The notes under the pieces were generated by a model that worked only from the letters and a program-made list of their open reading frames with translations, did no database searches and was not told the origin of the DNA. The translations under genes were made by a program, and so were the position numbers. Shown one piece after another: positions 1 through 11,447 of a stretch of 64,000 nucleotides of DNA. Within the stretch, counting starts at the first letter, position 1, and the number at the start of each line of letters is the position of its first letter. Source of the DNA: Gnetum montanum (lineage: Eukaryota; Streptophyta; Gnetopsida; Gnetales; Gnetaceae); the NCBI GenBank assembly GCA_015680685.1, contig MNCI01015499.1, positions 1,221,554 to 1,285,553 of the forward strand, in the 5' to 3' direction.

Positions 1-114
1 ACTGAAGAGGAAAAGCTCCAAGCCATACTTCAATGCCATCAAGCCTCAAAGCCTGAAGCACAACACAAAGGGAAAATGCTAATGGAGGAGCCACCACCAC
101 CAGGAACTACATGA
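1..114 (+). pseudogene. C-terminal end of Athila-type extra ORF (left-edge element)
   Basis: An open frame runs from base 1 to a TGA at 112-114 and gives 37 residues ending in a proline- and glutamate-rich tail (MEEPPPPGTT). The same tail closes the extra ORFs of elements A (stop at 1633-1635) and B (stop at 26942-26944) on the minus strand. In all three it is preceded by a KGK stretch and a short LQA-type helix. The tail lies about 165 bases before an LTR, so this is the last protein of a plus-strand retrotransposon whose body is off the left edge. It is partial by truncation at the window edge, with no internal stop visible. The function of the tail is unknown; a low-complexity binding tail is only a guess. 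Confidence 0.7.
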
Positions 115-278
115 GTTCCAAAATTTTTGTAGTTGTAGCACTTTTTTGTGTTGTGTCTTTATTTTTTTTTCTTCCCACATTGTGGCATAGTCCCATTTTC
201 ACCATCCAATAATCCCATACCTATCCACTGTGTAATAACTGTAACTCGAGGATGAGTTTTCATTCAATCGTGAGGGTA
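115..278 (+). other. 3' untranslated region and polypurine tract of left-edge element
   Basis: This non-coding stretch lies between the extra-ORF stop and the LTR. It ends in a purine-rich run (GTGAGGGTA) directly before the LTR start, where a polypurine tract priming plus-strand DNA synthesis is expected. The same block in reverse complement follows the LTR ends at 1441 and 16951. All three share a GGTATGGGATTATTG-like segment and a GAGGATGAGTTTT-like segment, so the three elements belong to one family. Confidence 0.6.
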
Positions 279-1106
279 TGATGAGTCGCATTTTGGGCGA
301 CTACAATATCTTGTACGCGATATCGCATGCTCAGTTGCAATATCGCATACACGATATCGTAGATTGCCACCAATTCTATAAATAAGAGGCAGCTCTCCCT
401 TGTTTTGTAGCTAGTTTTTAGTCCCTTAGCTAAACTCTTGCAGTATTTCCTTCTTAGAGTTAGAATTATTTCCCAGTGTATGCCCGCAGTGTGGTGAATG
501 TAATTGTACGACGTCCTTTATTCGAGTGTGACGTACTTGGACATGCACATGACTGGCAATAAAGATCGAGATTACTTCATCATTGCAACATTCACTTAGC
601 TTAATCATTTAATTAATTGTTATTTTTTTCTTTCCTAGTTAATCTCTCTCACCCTTATCTCATGTTAAAATGCGGAATGAGTACGACTTGATTATGAGCA
701 TTTAAGTGTGACTACTTGGTAACCCAGTGGTGTACCTAGGATCTGCGCTTGGCAATCCTAGTGGTAGTCGTGCATGAAGTCCAAGATGTGTACAGATAAT
801 CAAGGAATGGATGCTCATCACACTTAGGCTAGATTAGATTCTCTCACCCTCTCTCTCCTAGATTAGTGAATATTACTTTCCATTGCCTTCAAGAGTAGCA
901 CTAGGTTAGAAACCCATCATACACCTCACTCTAGACTAAACCATACATGACAAAGCTAATACTAGTCCAGGTGGGAAGACAGTGAACTGCGACCTAAGGC
1001 TTACTGTCTAGATGCCACAACTAGTCTGTCTGCGGAGTTCATCCGGATCGTGCGTGTAACGCTCGTATTCGTATGGTTGAGTGTAGGGGTACCTCGCCAC
1101 TCATCA
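279..1106 (+). repeat. LTR of plus-strand Athila-like element (complete)
   Basis: This LTR of 828 bases has terminal inverted repeats TGATGAGT and ACTCATCA. On the plus strand the order is a GATATCG-rich U3 cluster (about 300-365), a TATA-like TATAAATAAGAG box near 378, then R and U5. The reverse complement matches the LTRs of elements A and C, including the stretch GGTACCCCTACAC near the U5 end. Its orientation is opposite to all the other Athila-like LTRs here. It abuts an LTR fragment of element A at 1107. Confidence 0.8.
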
Positions 1107-1440
1107 CAATTGAAAGCAATAATAATCTAAGTGGATGTTGCAATGATGGAAGTAATCTTAATCTTTATTTCTGATCATGTAACGTGTCCAAGTATGTCAC
1201 ACTCAAATAAGAATGTCGTACAATCACATTGAGGGCATGCATTGGGAATAACCAAACTAGAAATCAATAATCTATGAAAAAGCTAATTGAAATTTGAAAC
1301 TAAAACTATGTCCCAACCATACACCTACGTGTTGTATTTATAGGCTAGCACTAAAGAGACGATATCGAATATCTAACATTGCTTCTTGGGACTCAATATT
1401 AGATACTTGATATCAGAGCTAACAAAATCATGACTCATCA
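1107..1440 (-). repeat. Truncated 3' LTR of element A
   Basis: This segment matches about 6660-7007 of the 5' LTR, including the ATAATAATCTAAGTGGATG stretch, the antisense TATA box (TATTTATAGGCTAGCA) and the ACTCATCA end at 1433-1440. The first half of the LTR is missing. The break falls exactly where the complete plus-strand LTR (279-1106) begins, which suggests that a plus-strand element inserted into this LTR and pushed its other half off the left edge. Confidence 0.75.
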
Positions 1441-1632
1441 TACCCCTATGATTGATTCAAAACTTGTTCTCAAGTTAAACAAAATGAGGAACAAGTTCTT
1501 TACAGAATATTGGGAGGGTATGGAATTATTGACTGACTCCAACAAACAAACAAAACAATTGACTCTGATATGCCATAGTGGTTTCTTACAGAAATTTGGA
1601 CATAACATTACAAGACACAAAATTAGGGAAGC

Positions 1633-4300
1633 TCATGTAGTTCCCATAGGTGGTGGCTCCTCCATTGGTTGCTTCCCCTTGTCATCATGCTTCTAAAATT
1701 TGTAATAGTTGATAAGTGCTTGCAACTTTCCTTCTTTCATCCTTGGATCTTGTACTGTCTAGGCTGCTAAATTGATGTGTGCTAGTGTCGGTACATCTCA
1801 AGGACATAATAGCTACAGAAACATTTTGTTGGCCTTCACATACCAGGCCGCAAACTACTATTGTTCCTCTTCAAAGGTCCTAGCCTTTTCTTTTAGATCA
1901 TGATAATATATTAACCTCCTAGGCAGGTCTAAAGCAACATTCTTTTATCCATGGTAGTGAGCTTTAACCACCTCAAGTTTTGAGTTTGCTACATGGAGTT
2001 TTTGCAAAGAGGGTTTTCGGTCTGCAAGCTCTTTCTCATATAAGGCATAGGTGGTCGCTAGCTATTTCTCTAGCTCACTTCTAGGCTAACCTATTATTAA
2101 CATGGCAAGGTTGACATATCTAAGGTTGGCCAACACTATGTATTCCTTCAAATCCTTGATTTGCAAGTATTTATCCTTCACTTCCACTTAATGGACTAGT
2201 GCATAACTATCCAAAATTAGTTGCCAATTAGGATTCTATACTATTATGGACCCAATGTGGGCTTTAATCATTTGGATTTATTTATTTTTATCTGCTTGTA
2301 CATGCCTACTTGATCTCGGAAGTGTTCTTTCAACTTATTGTGCTTCTTGGCCTCATTCTGCCATGTGCTTATTTCAATTGTGGACTTTTTTCGAATGGCT
2401 TAGACCTTCTCCATTAAGAGGATTCTATTTTCCCTAGCCAACCTACTGATATCCTAGTTGACCCTCATCGGTTGTTCTCTCAACTAATGAATACTTTATT
2501 CTAGAAGATTTTTTTTGTTTTTCAATGGTAGTCAACCATGAGTTCCCTATAGCGAGCTAGTTATTTTCCTCATGCGTGGTGGTCAATGCCTTCTTATAGG
2601 CATGAGATTGTGCATCAGTAGTAGAAGCATTCTAGACCACCTTCTTCTTTTCTTGCTTGATAAATTTATTTTCTTTGATTAATTTTCTTAGCTATTTTAT
2701 TCTAAATGAGTCCAATTGGTCAGGTGAAATAAATCAGGTAGGGTCCCATCTTTCAACTCTTAGGGTGGTCATCTCTTATTGCAAATGTTGCACTTCCACT
2801 TCCATGTGTTCTATCTTAACCTCAGCCATGACTAGCTTTCCCTTGGTGGTGATGAGGTTTGATTGTGTTGTAGTGACATCATTAGGGATGTCGAACAAAG
2901 TGGTCATTACTTATCCTATTTGTAGCAATTGATCTAATACATCCTCATGATCTACAAGATTCATCAAAGTCCCAACAAGCATCTATGCATCTTTGGTCCC
3001 CATCAAATCAATTAGAGGCATAATAAGCACATTGAAAAACTCTGTAATGTGATCTATTATCACCTTTGCTACACCCGCTGCATCTTGATTGTACATGACC
3101 ACTATCATGGCACCTTCACCTATTTCAAGAATCACTTGAAATAATGCGCTGTTACCAGAGATTTGACATGACCATTGAGGTTCTCCTCCTAATTGCAATG
3201 AGATCCACCCTCTTGTTGGATTTGTTGAAATAGTGGGCTACACAACGTTGTTGATGACTCTAATGAGGCTGGATTCCTCTCTACTCCCCCAACTAAGTGT
3301 TTTAGCAATTTTTTGCAAATGGCTCATTGCCGGCCTATAGTTTTTTGGTGGCGATGGTGGAACTTGTGTTTCATGATGCTATTTAGGCTCCCTTTCTACT
3401 TTCATTTCCAATTCTACTTCCTTTTCTAGTTCTTATTATTCACTAAGGTCTTACCTTGGTGCCACCAGTTTAAGCAATTTAGTGAAGGAAGTGTTCTAAG
3501 CCTTCCTAGGTATGGATTCCAGCATGTTTACATAGCTTCCGAATTAGGCAAGGGAATGGAAGTATTGGTTTCCCTACCTTTTTTTTCCTCAAATAGCCTT
3601 TGAATTTCTATGCAATACAATTGGGGAAGGTTGACCATGTATTTTTCAATTAGTATGGTGCTTCCCCTACTCACATATGTTGAAATTACATTGAACCCTT
3701 TAGTGGAAAAGAGATGATATGTGCCTATCTTGAAATAGGTCCTCTCTTCCAGAGTCAATTCATTATATGTTTTGTCCTCCTTGCCATATGCTTGCTTCAG
3801 CCACAAGTTTCTAGTATCAGGATCAAATCTTATGGATAGGTGAGCAAGCTTAACCCTCTCATTTAGTAGATTGAGAGCTTTTGTGATTACTTTGAATGAG
3901 AATGAGATGTTGACTCCACAAATGTTGATGGTGATACCTTCATCTTTGTTGTGCCAAAATTGTTATGTTTTGCCAAGATACCACTCACCACTATATGAAA
4001 GAATCAGCCACAAGGGTGACACTTAGAGTTGTGTTTAAACTGATTCGAGAGTGAATGCCATGAATGGGCCAAAGTTCATCTCCACGATGATCATGATCAA
4101 CATGGATTTTTCTTGATTGGCTTTAAGGAATTTCGTAGACAATGTGAGGTGTTGTCCCTATGTGGAAGCTTGGGGTTCTGTAGCCTCTCCTTGAATTGAC
4201 TATCCATTAACATGAGCCTCCCCCACGATTGTGCAGTTTCAATTGATAGGAAGGATAGGGCTGATTTAGTGGTGGCCTCCCCCACAACTATGGTTATTGC
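1633..4300 (-). pseudogene. Extra ORF of element A (env position in Athila)
   Basis: A decayed ORF of about 850 codons runs on the minus strand, with the start uncertain (about 4170-4300) and the stop at 1635-1633. The N-terminal half reads as a globular domain with VEMNFGPFMAFTLE, GEWYLGKT and WLKQAYGKEDKTYNEL, and each segment has a counterpart at the same place in element B. The C-terminal half is rich in E, K, L and Q heptads typical of coiled coil (for example around 2760-2950), and the protein ends in KGKQPMEEPPPMGTT. Its position after gag and before the 3' LTR is that of the Athila env-like ORF. I see no convincing signal peptide or membrane segment. The N-terminal layout (short conserved block, then WLK…GKED…YFKI…RGS.IL) recalls plant transposon-associated domains found in Athila and Ogre elements, but this needs a profile search. 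Many stops are TAG or TAA where the B copy or the context suggests Q. Confidence 0.6.
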
Positions 4301-4309
4301 CACTATGGT

Positions 4310-6035
4310 TGATGATAGTGTTGAGGTTGGTAATAAGTCCTTCTAGGATAGTACGGTTGGTTGTGGGGCTATTTATAATTACCATGTGGGAAAGGAAATT
4401 TCATAGGCATGTGCTTTTGTACAAACTTGGGATTTAATTCACCTACCTAATACTCATGTAGATGCAACAAGACTAGACAATGGTCCTTCAGATGGTCATA
4501 TATGTAGATGTCACATCCCTTATCTTCATCTATGGTTGAGTCTATAGCCTTACTTTCTTCAGCCATTTTTCTTGTTTGTTGAAAAGTGTTCCTAGTTGTT
4601 TCTTAGTTCTATATCCTTTGTTTATTGTGATCACTTGGTTTGTTTTGAATGATCTTCTCCTTGATTGTCTCAATGAAAACTGTAACATTTTCATATATCC
4701 ATTTTGACATCCTATTAAACTTTGCTTCAAGCTCATCAATAGACTTCTATATTAGCAAGGTTTGTTGTGAAACAACCTTATCAAGAGTGTCCTCTTTCTC
4801 CTTACCATAGATATGGACCTACTTCTGTTGAAGAGTTGGGTCCCAATGATATTTCTTAACATTCTCCCATTTTCATATCTCTCCTTCTTCTTTTGCTACA
4901 TGCTTGATTAGCTCTCGAATCTAACGAGTTCATAGCTCATATAATTGACCTAGGGCATACATCCTAATGATCTCTCTTGTTTCATTACAAAGACATCTAT
5001 GATGTGGAAAAGTTGCCTTTCCTCAAAGAAACCATGGCCTGGGTACTTATTCAATAGGGAATAATATTTATCTAAGGCCATGTCCAAGGGTTCATGTTGT
5101 TCTTGCTTCCATCCTTGGATTTGTCTCCTCAGGTTGGACATGCTCACATAGGTTTGGTATTTCTCATTGAAGAGTTTCAACATTGTGGACCATCTTCAAA
5201 TTGAATTTGGTTTCAACGATCTGTACCACACTTTGACTATATCAATTAGTATTCTAGGAAATAACTTAAGCTTTTGCCATCCACTTTCAATGTTGTACCA
5301 GACACAAGCATCATGGAAGGCTTGTATATGATGTTGTGGATCCAAATCATAGCCTCCTACAAATTTAGAAATAATATTCATGTCAAGCCTTGGTAAGTAA
5401 CTCTCTTTGCGATGCCTATGAGATATCTTAATTGCCTCTGTGATCTACATTAGGCTTTTAATGGCCAACAAGGGTTCATCATTGTTAGATAGGTTATGAG
5501 GGAAATTTTTATTTGGTTGATGGTGATGATTTTGCCTATTTTCATGTTGATGATTGTGAGTGTTCTTGTGGGTTTGATTTTTATTTTCATTTCAACCCTA
5601 TAGTGGAGCTTTATCTCCATATCTACATTCATCTTGGTTAGAACTAGACATTGAAGGGGAAGAGAAAGATGAGGAAATGGAAGGATTATCATGGCTTTTA
5701 TAGTGTTTCCTAGGGTCCCTTGATTTATTATTTCTTAATTTCAAGGAGGTCTTAGGCCTTGAGACCTCCCCTAGTTTAGGACTTCATCTCCTCTAGGGTT
5801 GTCTACCTTAGGTGAATGTAGTTTGTGAGTGTCATCAAGATGATCATGAACATATGAAACCCTTGCATAAGGTTGGTCATTCTAATTTTCTTCACCATAT
5901 ATCTCATTAGTTCTTCAATGAATGTTTTTGTTATATACTACATNCAATTTTCTTCACCATATATCTCATTAGTTCTTCAATGAATGTTTTTGTTATATAC
6001 TACATTATCGTTTCCTTGTGAAAGAGACATTGTTG
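4310..6035 (-). pseudogene. Gag remnant of element A
   Basis: The minus-strand reading contains the retrotransposon gag core: FVGGYDLDPQHHIQAFHDAC, WQKLKLFPRIL, VWYRSLKP, WSTMLKLFNEKYQTY, LRRQIQGWKQ and HEPLDMALDKYYSLL (about 5380-4990). The same blocks occur in the gags of C (about 23900-23560) and B (about 37250-36900). A basic, lysine-rich region precedes the core (5692-5450). The C-terminal part is badly decayed down to about 4310, where gag gives way to the extra ORF. Gag would form the virus-like particle that packages the RNA. A single N at 5944 sits within a duplicated 60-base stretch, so the N-terminal sequence may be misassembled. Confidence 0.7.
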
Positions 6036-6122
6036 TTGGTTTATGATGTGTATGATAAGATATAGCGTTAATGCTTTTATAGCGATCGTGTATGATATCA
6101 CTAATCTAGATAACTAGCACCA

Positions 6123-6140
6123 TCATTGGCAATAGTGCCA
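6123..6140 (-). other. Primer-binding site, decayed (tRNA-Asp type)
   Basis: Directly inside the 5' LTR the minus strand reads TGGCACTATTGCCAATGA. It matches 12 of 18 positions of TGGCGCCGTTGCCGGGGA, the complement of the plant tRNA-Asp 3' end used by Athila elements, and the differences are all transitions. It fixes 6142 as the inner LTR edge. Confidence 0.6.
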
Positions 6141-6141
6141 A

Positions 6142-7007
6142 TAATGAGTAGCAAGGTACCCCTACACCCAACCATACAAATCACAAGCATTCAGACACAA
6201 TCCGGTTGAATTTCGTGGATGGGACTAGTTGTACATCTAAATCGTTATGATTTGATCATAGTTTGCTATCTTCCCACTTGGACTAGTGATAGCTTTATCA
6301 TGTATGATTTAGTCCAAAGTGAGGCATATGATGTTGTCTAATCCTATGTTGCTCCTAATGACAATAAATAGAAAAATTAATTAAGCTAATGAACAATGGA
6401 AAGTAAAATCTAACTAGCCTATGTGTGATGAATATCTTTTCCTAATCATTTGCACATGCCTTGGACTTCGTATAACCATCACTGGAATTGCCAAGTGTAT
6501 GTCACTGGGTTTGCCAAACAATACACTGTTAGATTACCAAGTAATTATACTTAAGCACTTGTGATTAGCTATACTCATTCCGCTTAATGACAGGAATCGT
6601 AAAGAGTAATAAATGGAAACATTAACTAAGGAAAACAATAAATAATTAAACAATTTAAAACAATAATAATCTAAGTGGATGCTACACTGATGGAAGTAAT
6701 CTCGATCTTTATTTCCAATCATGTAATGTGTCTAAGTACGTCAAACTCGAATAAGCATGCCATACAATCATAAACATCACACTGTGGGCATGCACTGGGA
6801 ATAATGGAACTAGAAATCAACACTCTATGAAAAAGCTAACTAAAATCTAAAACTAAAACTATGTCCCAACCATGCACTCGAGTGTTGTATTTATAGGCTA
6901 GCATAGAAGAGATAGTATCAGATATCTGACATCGCTTCTTGGGACTTGATATCAAATACTCGATATTGAGGCCGTACTATCAAAGTTGACAAAATCATGA
7001 CTCATCA
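6142..7007 (-). repeat. 5' LTR of element A
   Basis: This LTR of 866 bases has plus-strand ends TAATGAGT and ACTCATCA, a variant of the family inverted repeat. An antisense TATA box (TATTTATAGG) lies near 6890. Beyond it, in U3, is a cluster of imperfect GATATC palindromes (6910-6980). It matches 1107-1440 over its U3 and R portion, with many transitions. Confidence 0.75.
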
Positions 7008-7797
7008 CTTAGCATTGCCAACCAAAATCAAATTCATAGCTTAAAGCCTCAAATAAAGAGTCTTATCATTAGGCTAGCACCTCAAAAAGGAATTTTAAAA
7101 ATGGTTTGATATATCCAAGAGGTCTTAATCATCATAAGTAAAAAATTTTTATTTCAATTTTAAAATTATATGTGAAGGATTTAAGGTTCAAATTTCTTTC
7201 CACCAATTTTAAATATGGAAAGTACTATACAAGTTGTACTTTGAAACTAGTGCAACCATGTTGTACCAAGTATGATGATGCATGCCCACATGAAATTAGT
7301 GTGACCATATTGAGACATGTATGATGATGCATGCATGCCCATCATGAATGATTGTGAATGGTTAAGGATTTGTAGTGCGAGAATATTTGTTGTAGCCCAC
7401 CTATTAATCATTCATTCTTTTGATATTCCACCACCAACATAAAAGGATCATTGAAGGGCCAATAGATGAGTGAAATTATAAACTCTTTTTAGGTGGCTTA
7501 CACCTAGACCTACCCAAGCCTTACAACCTAAGAAATAAGCAACTTATTATTATTTTAAATGATATACTCTATTTTCCACCAATATCATTGTTTGAATTTT
7601 AAAAATTATATTAATAATAACAAAGTAATTATATTATTACATGAACCAATTATGATATAAAAAATAAGAAATAAGCATTAACATCTCTAGCTTTCTTATT
7701 TTTAATATATTTTATTTTCAAGGACTGACACCATCTTCCTCTAGCTATTAAGATAATGATGAAGGTTATTCACTTTTGAATGTTAAGGGTTAATAAT
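7008..7797. other. AT-rich intergenic sequence
   Basis: I see no gene here. The stretch is AT-rich with short internal repeats. One example is a CATGTTGTACCAAGTATGATGATGCATGC-like phrase that recurs about 60 bases apart near 7256-7325. It lies outside the LTR of element A. Confidence 0.5.
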
Positions 7798-7960
7798 TAG
7801 GTGTTAGCTTAGTGGTAAGACTCTTGATTTGAAAGCTCTAAGTTATGGGTTTGATATCAATGGGTCATGCTGAGTTGTAGAGTTTTTTAGTGACATGCTT
7901 TGGTCCTCTCTTTCATTATTGAGAAAAAGTGAGCCACTAGACTTTAAAAAAATGAGTAAT
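7798..7960 (+). repeat. SINE-like, tRNA-derived sequence
   Basis: The head resembles a tRNA. A box A-like TTAGCTTAGTGGTAAG sits at 7804-7819 and a box B-like GGTTTGATATC at about 7848-7858, with spacing like that of a RNA polymerase III internal promoter. A non-tRNA body follows and ends in an A-rich run near 7940. A short TAATAAT motif occurs on both sides (about 7790 and 7955) and could be a target-site duplication. The acceptor stem does not pair well, so this is not a working tRNA gene. Family assignment would need a repeat database. Confidence 0.45.
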
Positions 7961-8582
7961 AATATTTAAAAAAAATTGAAAGTACATTAGATCATTGAAG
8001 AGAGAGTCTAAAGAAAACACCTAGTGGTTTTGGGGATGCCTTTTTAGGTTTTCATCCTTGCAACCAATCTTGAAAAACCTCTCCTCTAGGATAGGAAAAG
8101 GATTAGGCCTTGGCCTTATTTAGAATCATCCTCATGGGTTTTCACTTCTTACTAAAGGGTTTCTATAAAGCGAAGGAGAAGACTCTCTAGAAAGAAAAAT
8201 TAATACATCAATCAAAGATAAAGATAAAGAACAAATATCAACAAATGCTAAAGCATTCCCATCCTTGAGGCTTCAAAATAAAAAGAAATTAGTATTATAG
8301 AAAAAAAAATAATTATTCAGCTTTCACTAAGAGCTTTTTTACTTAAAGTTGTAGTTGAAAAGTGACATTTTGAGAATTTGATATTTGATACTTGAAGAGA
8401 AGTGATAGTTATGCTCTTGTTTCAGGAAAATAGCTACACACCAAAGCTTCTAAATAAAGGACAGAATGAGTGGTTGAAGATAATTCCAAATGCAAAGAAA
8501 TGAAGTATATAAGCAGGATGATCATCAAGAATGACTTCATTGATACTTGGTTGAAAGTTGTTCCAAATTTTGGATGTCCATT

Positions 8583-8807
8583 TTAAAGCATGATGAGCAA
8601 TAATACACTAAAAAAAACATGAGAAAATGAGTCTTCACTTCTACAAAGAGGACATTGAGGAGAAACATTTCTCATATGTTTAAGACAAGTGTCAATAGGA
8701 AGACCTTGATGAACAAGACAACATAAAAAATTACAAACTTTAGGAAATGTAGGATCTCTCCAAATATCTTTCATTTTTATTATCCAAAAGTACAATAATA
8801 ATTTCAT
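8583..8807 (-). pseudogene. LINE reverse-transcriptase zinc-binding C-terminal fragment
   Basis: The 74-residue minus-strand frame reads KDIWRDPTFPKVCNFLCCLV, then a hydrophobic and polar run, then SPQCPLCRSEDSFSHVFF. This is the pattern of the zinc-binding domain at the C-terminus of plant non-LTR retrotransposon reverse transcriptases (W..P.K...FLW...H, then CPLC..E...H.FF). Only this domain survives, and the endonuclease and polymerase parts are absent. Truncated copies are usual for LINEs, although they normally keep the 3' end. It lies between old LTR debris and is not linked to a neighbour. Confidence 0.65.
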
Positions 8808-8957
8808 TTTCTAGGCCTTATTGAATTTGTTATAAATAAAATCATTCTTGTGCTTCAAATCAACACACTAGTAACAAGCCTATGAAGTCACATCATTTCT
8901 ACAATTGTTGCTATGGCATCATGATCTACTTCAATCTTCTCCAAAATAGAGAAACTA

Positions 8958-10245
8958 ATGAATTTAAGGAGGAATCAAGGGTTCTCAAGTGGACTAAGCC
9001 TGAAGGACTACAAAATTGCCAATGAAAAATGGGATCTAGGCTATATTCTCACTTCTAATATGTTCAAGCTTATGACAAAGTATGAGCATGCTAACGAGCT
9101 ACCACCTTTTCTTTCTAGTCCAAATCATCCAATTGAACTAGATGATGAGGAGGCCAAGGAGATAACTAAATTTATCATGGAACAAGAGAAGATGTAGAAA
9201 TATGTCTACCTATAGATTTAAGAAGCTAGGATGAGAAACATCATGGATTAACCTCTTGGTCTGCACATCACTTTGAGAGCAAGGAGAGGAAGTATTGCCT
9301 TTAAGTCAGATATCCATTTGATAGATGAAGATGAAGAGAAATCAACAGGAGAGCTTGGCCAAAAAAAAAAAAACCCCTCACTCTCACCACATCCACAATA
9401 TCAACATCTTAGCTACTCAAAGTACTACACTAGGATTTGTTCCACTTATAATTTAACCATTTAGCCTTCCTACGATCATTGTCTTGCCTTATCAACTATT
9501 TTCATCTAACAATGTTAGTAATTCATACTTCATTTTCCAATCCTTTGTTTCATCCTTTAGAACCACTCATTCTATCTCTATTCCTCAAGCTAGCCTACCA
9601 TACCTCCATTCTAGCCTTTTTCACTTTCTACTCTTGTTCCATAGTCATTTATCATTCCCTAAGCTACCAACGTATTCTCCTTTTCTATATATCCAACCAA
9701 CCTAATCTCTTTGGGTATACCTACTTCTACATGCTTTAGATCCATCCATTATGTGCATCCTCCCTTAACATATTTACTAGTTGCTGCAATCCCATCTCTT
9801 ATCAATTCCACTAAAATAGATCCAAATTTGCTTACTTTACTTAATGACATGATGATTTGTCTTCAAAATAATGAAAATGAAATGGTAAAGGAACTTAGAA
9901 TGCAAGGAAATTCTTCCATTTCCTTAGATGATGTCTTAATTAATCCTATAAGTGCTACAATTCCTTTGCTAATATTGCCTAAGGGAGTTTCACTACCTAT
10001 TTTTACTAAGTATAATGGCAAAATGGAAGATCCCATGGATCATGTGGTTACATTCAAAAATGAATGCATGCTTCTGGATCCTTACCTATATATTGTGTTG
10101 AGATGTTTCTTGAATTCTATTTCTAGAAGAGCTTTGGAATGGTATAGGTTCATACCACATGGATTTATCACATCTCTGGAGCAACTACTAATAGCCTTCA
10201 TTAAATGCTTCAAGTTTAATGTGTCTCAAGGAATGACTATAGTTA
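8958..10245 (+). pseudogene. Tat-type gag fragment
   Basis: Plus-strand frames covering 8958-9464 and 9711-10245 match the gag of element E in order. The first has an LSLKDYKIA…KWDL…ELP segment, weakly like E near 55030-55150. The second has VSLPIFTKYNGKMEDPMDHV, then ALEWYRFIPHGFITSLEQLL and CFKFN, which match E at about 56070-56305 residue for residue at the key positions. The gag breaks off after CFKFNVSQGMTI, where E continues into the zinc-knuckle half. There is no LTR or pol nearby, so this is an orphan 5' gag piece. It has stops but long open stretches (197 codons). Confidence 0.7.
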
Positions 10246-11447
10246 AAATTTCTTGTCAATATTTCTTCATTAATTTGTTGTGCTTTGCTCTTAATAATGT
10301 CTAGATCTATAATTCCATATCATTCATAAGTATTTTTGACATTAATATCAATATATCGTCTAGTGTTACCTTTGAAACAAATCTTATGTTTCCCATATAT
10401 GATCTCAACAATTAACTTGTTAATCACATTTTGAATCATATTTTTCTTAATAGAAATTCTAGCTTAGGAAGACATGTTTTTTCATAAATTTAATTCCATT
10501 CTTCTATATATTTGAGACCTACAAGCCCCAATTTTTTAATGAGGTCATGTTCTTAATCAAATTAAAAGAACTCATCCTCATCCTATTCTAGCTCTAAGCA
10601 CTCGATATCAATCCACTAATGAAGCTAAAACATATTAGGCTTTAAGGGCTATAAATAATCAAAGAAGCTAAAAGTATCATTGTCTTAGAACTTTTGGGAT
10701 GCTTCCTCTCTTTCCTTGTGAGATATTTTGAAAACTTTGAGAAACAAAATTTATGTTAGAAGCTTGAGCCTTGGCTCAATATTTTGGAAATTTTCTCTTA
10801 GCCCTATAAATTTAAACCTAGCTCTAAAACTTAAAAGCTTAATACTTACATTCAATAATCTTTTTCCTGTTTGAGAAGAGCCCTAATTTTAATTCCCTCG
10901 TGTCAAGTTAGGTTGCCTAAATTAATCATTGCCACTTATTCCAGAGTCCTATAATCTCTTAAATTTTCATAGTTATCCTTTCTAATCACTTGAATTCAAA
11001 TCCTTTGAGTAATTGTCAAATCTATGGGCTTTTCAAAGGTCAATATGACAAACAATATAGCTCAATCAATTTGGAATTTGAATCACAACTTTGAATAGCT
11101 TAATTGGGTTCATCCCAAATTGCTATTATCAGGACTTCATTGCATATCAATGTTAGGCTTTTCCTAATAGTGAAGCTCTTTAAATTAGAATTGTGTTTAA
11201 TAGTAGTTTTCTTAAGCTTTTGTGAGCCCACTTGATTTATTGTAAAGCCAAATTTAAGCTTTCATTTAGAATCATTTTAAAATTCTACAAGGCTTTGTTG
11301 ACTTGGTGTTGTTACTCTAAATCAAGCACTAGATCCATTTTTAGTTCTAATGGCTTTTCATAGAATGAGCTATTTCTAACTCTCCTTTTAACCTAAAATC
11401 GAATTTTTATCATGGTAGCATTCCATTTATCTATAGTGTGTATTGAC
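10246..11447. other. Unassigned AT-rich sequence
   Basis: No gene can be supported. The minus strand near 10420-10250 has a short readable stretch (GKHKICFKGNTRRYIDINVK) that I could not assign to a family and that may be retroelement debris. The rest is AT-rich with stops in all frames. Confidence 0.4.

Larger units (their letters stand above)
1107..7007 (-). mobile_element. Element A: Athila-like, gag plus extra ORF, no pol
   Basis: Reading on the minus strand, the order is 5' LTR (7007-6142), a decayed tRNA-Asp-type primer-binding site, gag remnant, extra ORF remnant, 3' noncoding block and a truncated 3' LTR (1440-1107). No protease, reverse transcriptase, RNase H or integrase can be read in any frame between gag and the extra ORF, which almost touch near 4300. 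In B about 6 kb, from protease to the end of the block downstream of integrase, separates these two modules. A therefore looks like an internally deleted, non-autonomous derivative that would need pol from relatives. Both ORFs carry many stops, so the copy is dead. Confidence 0.75.

Noticed and set aside
7801-7875. Functional tRNA gene
   Set aside because: Box A and box B are visible but the acceptor stem and anticodon arm do not pair acceptably; a SINE head or tRNA relic fits better.
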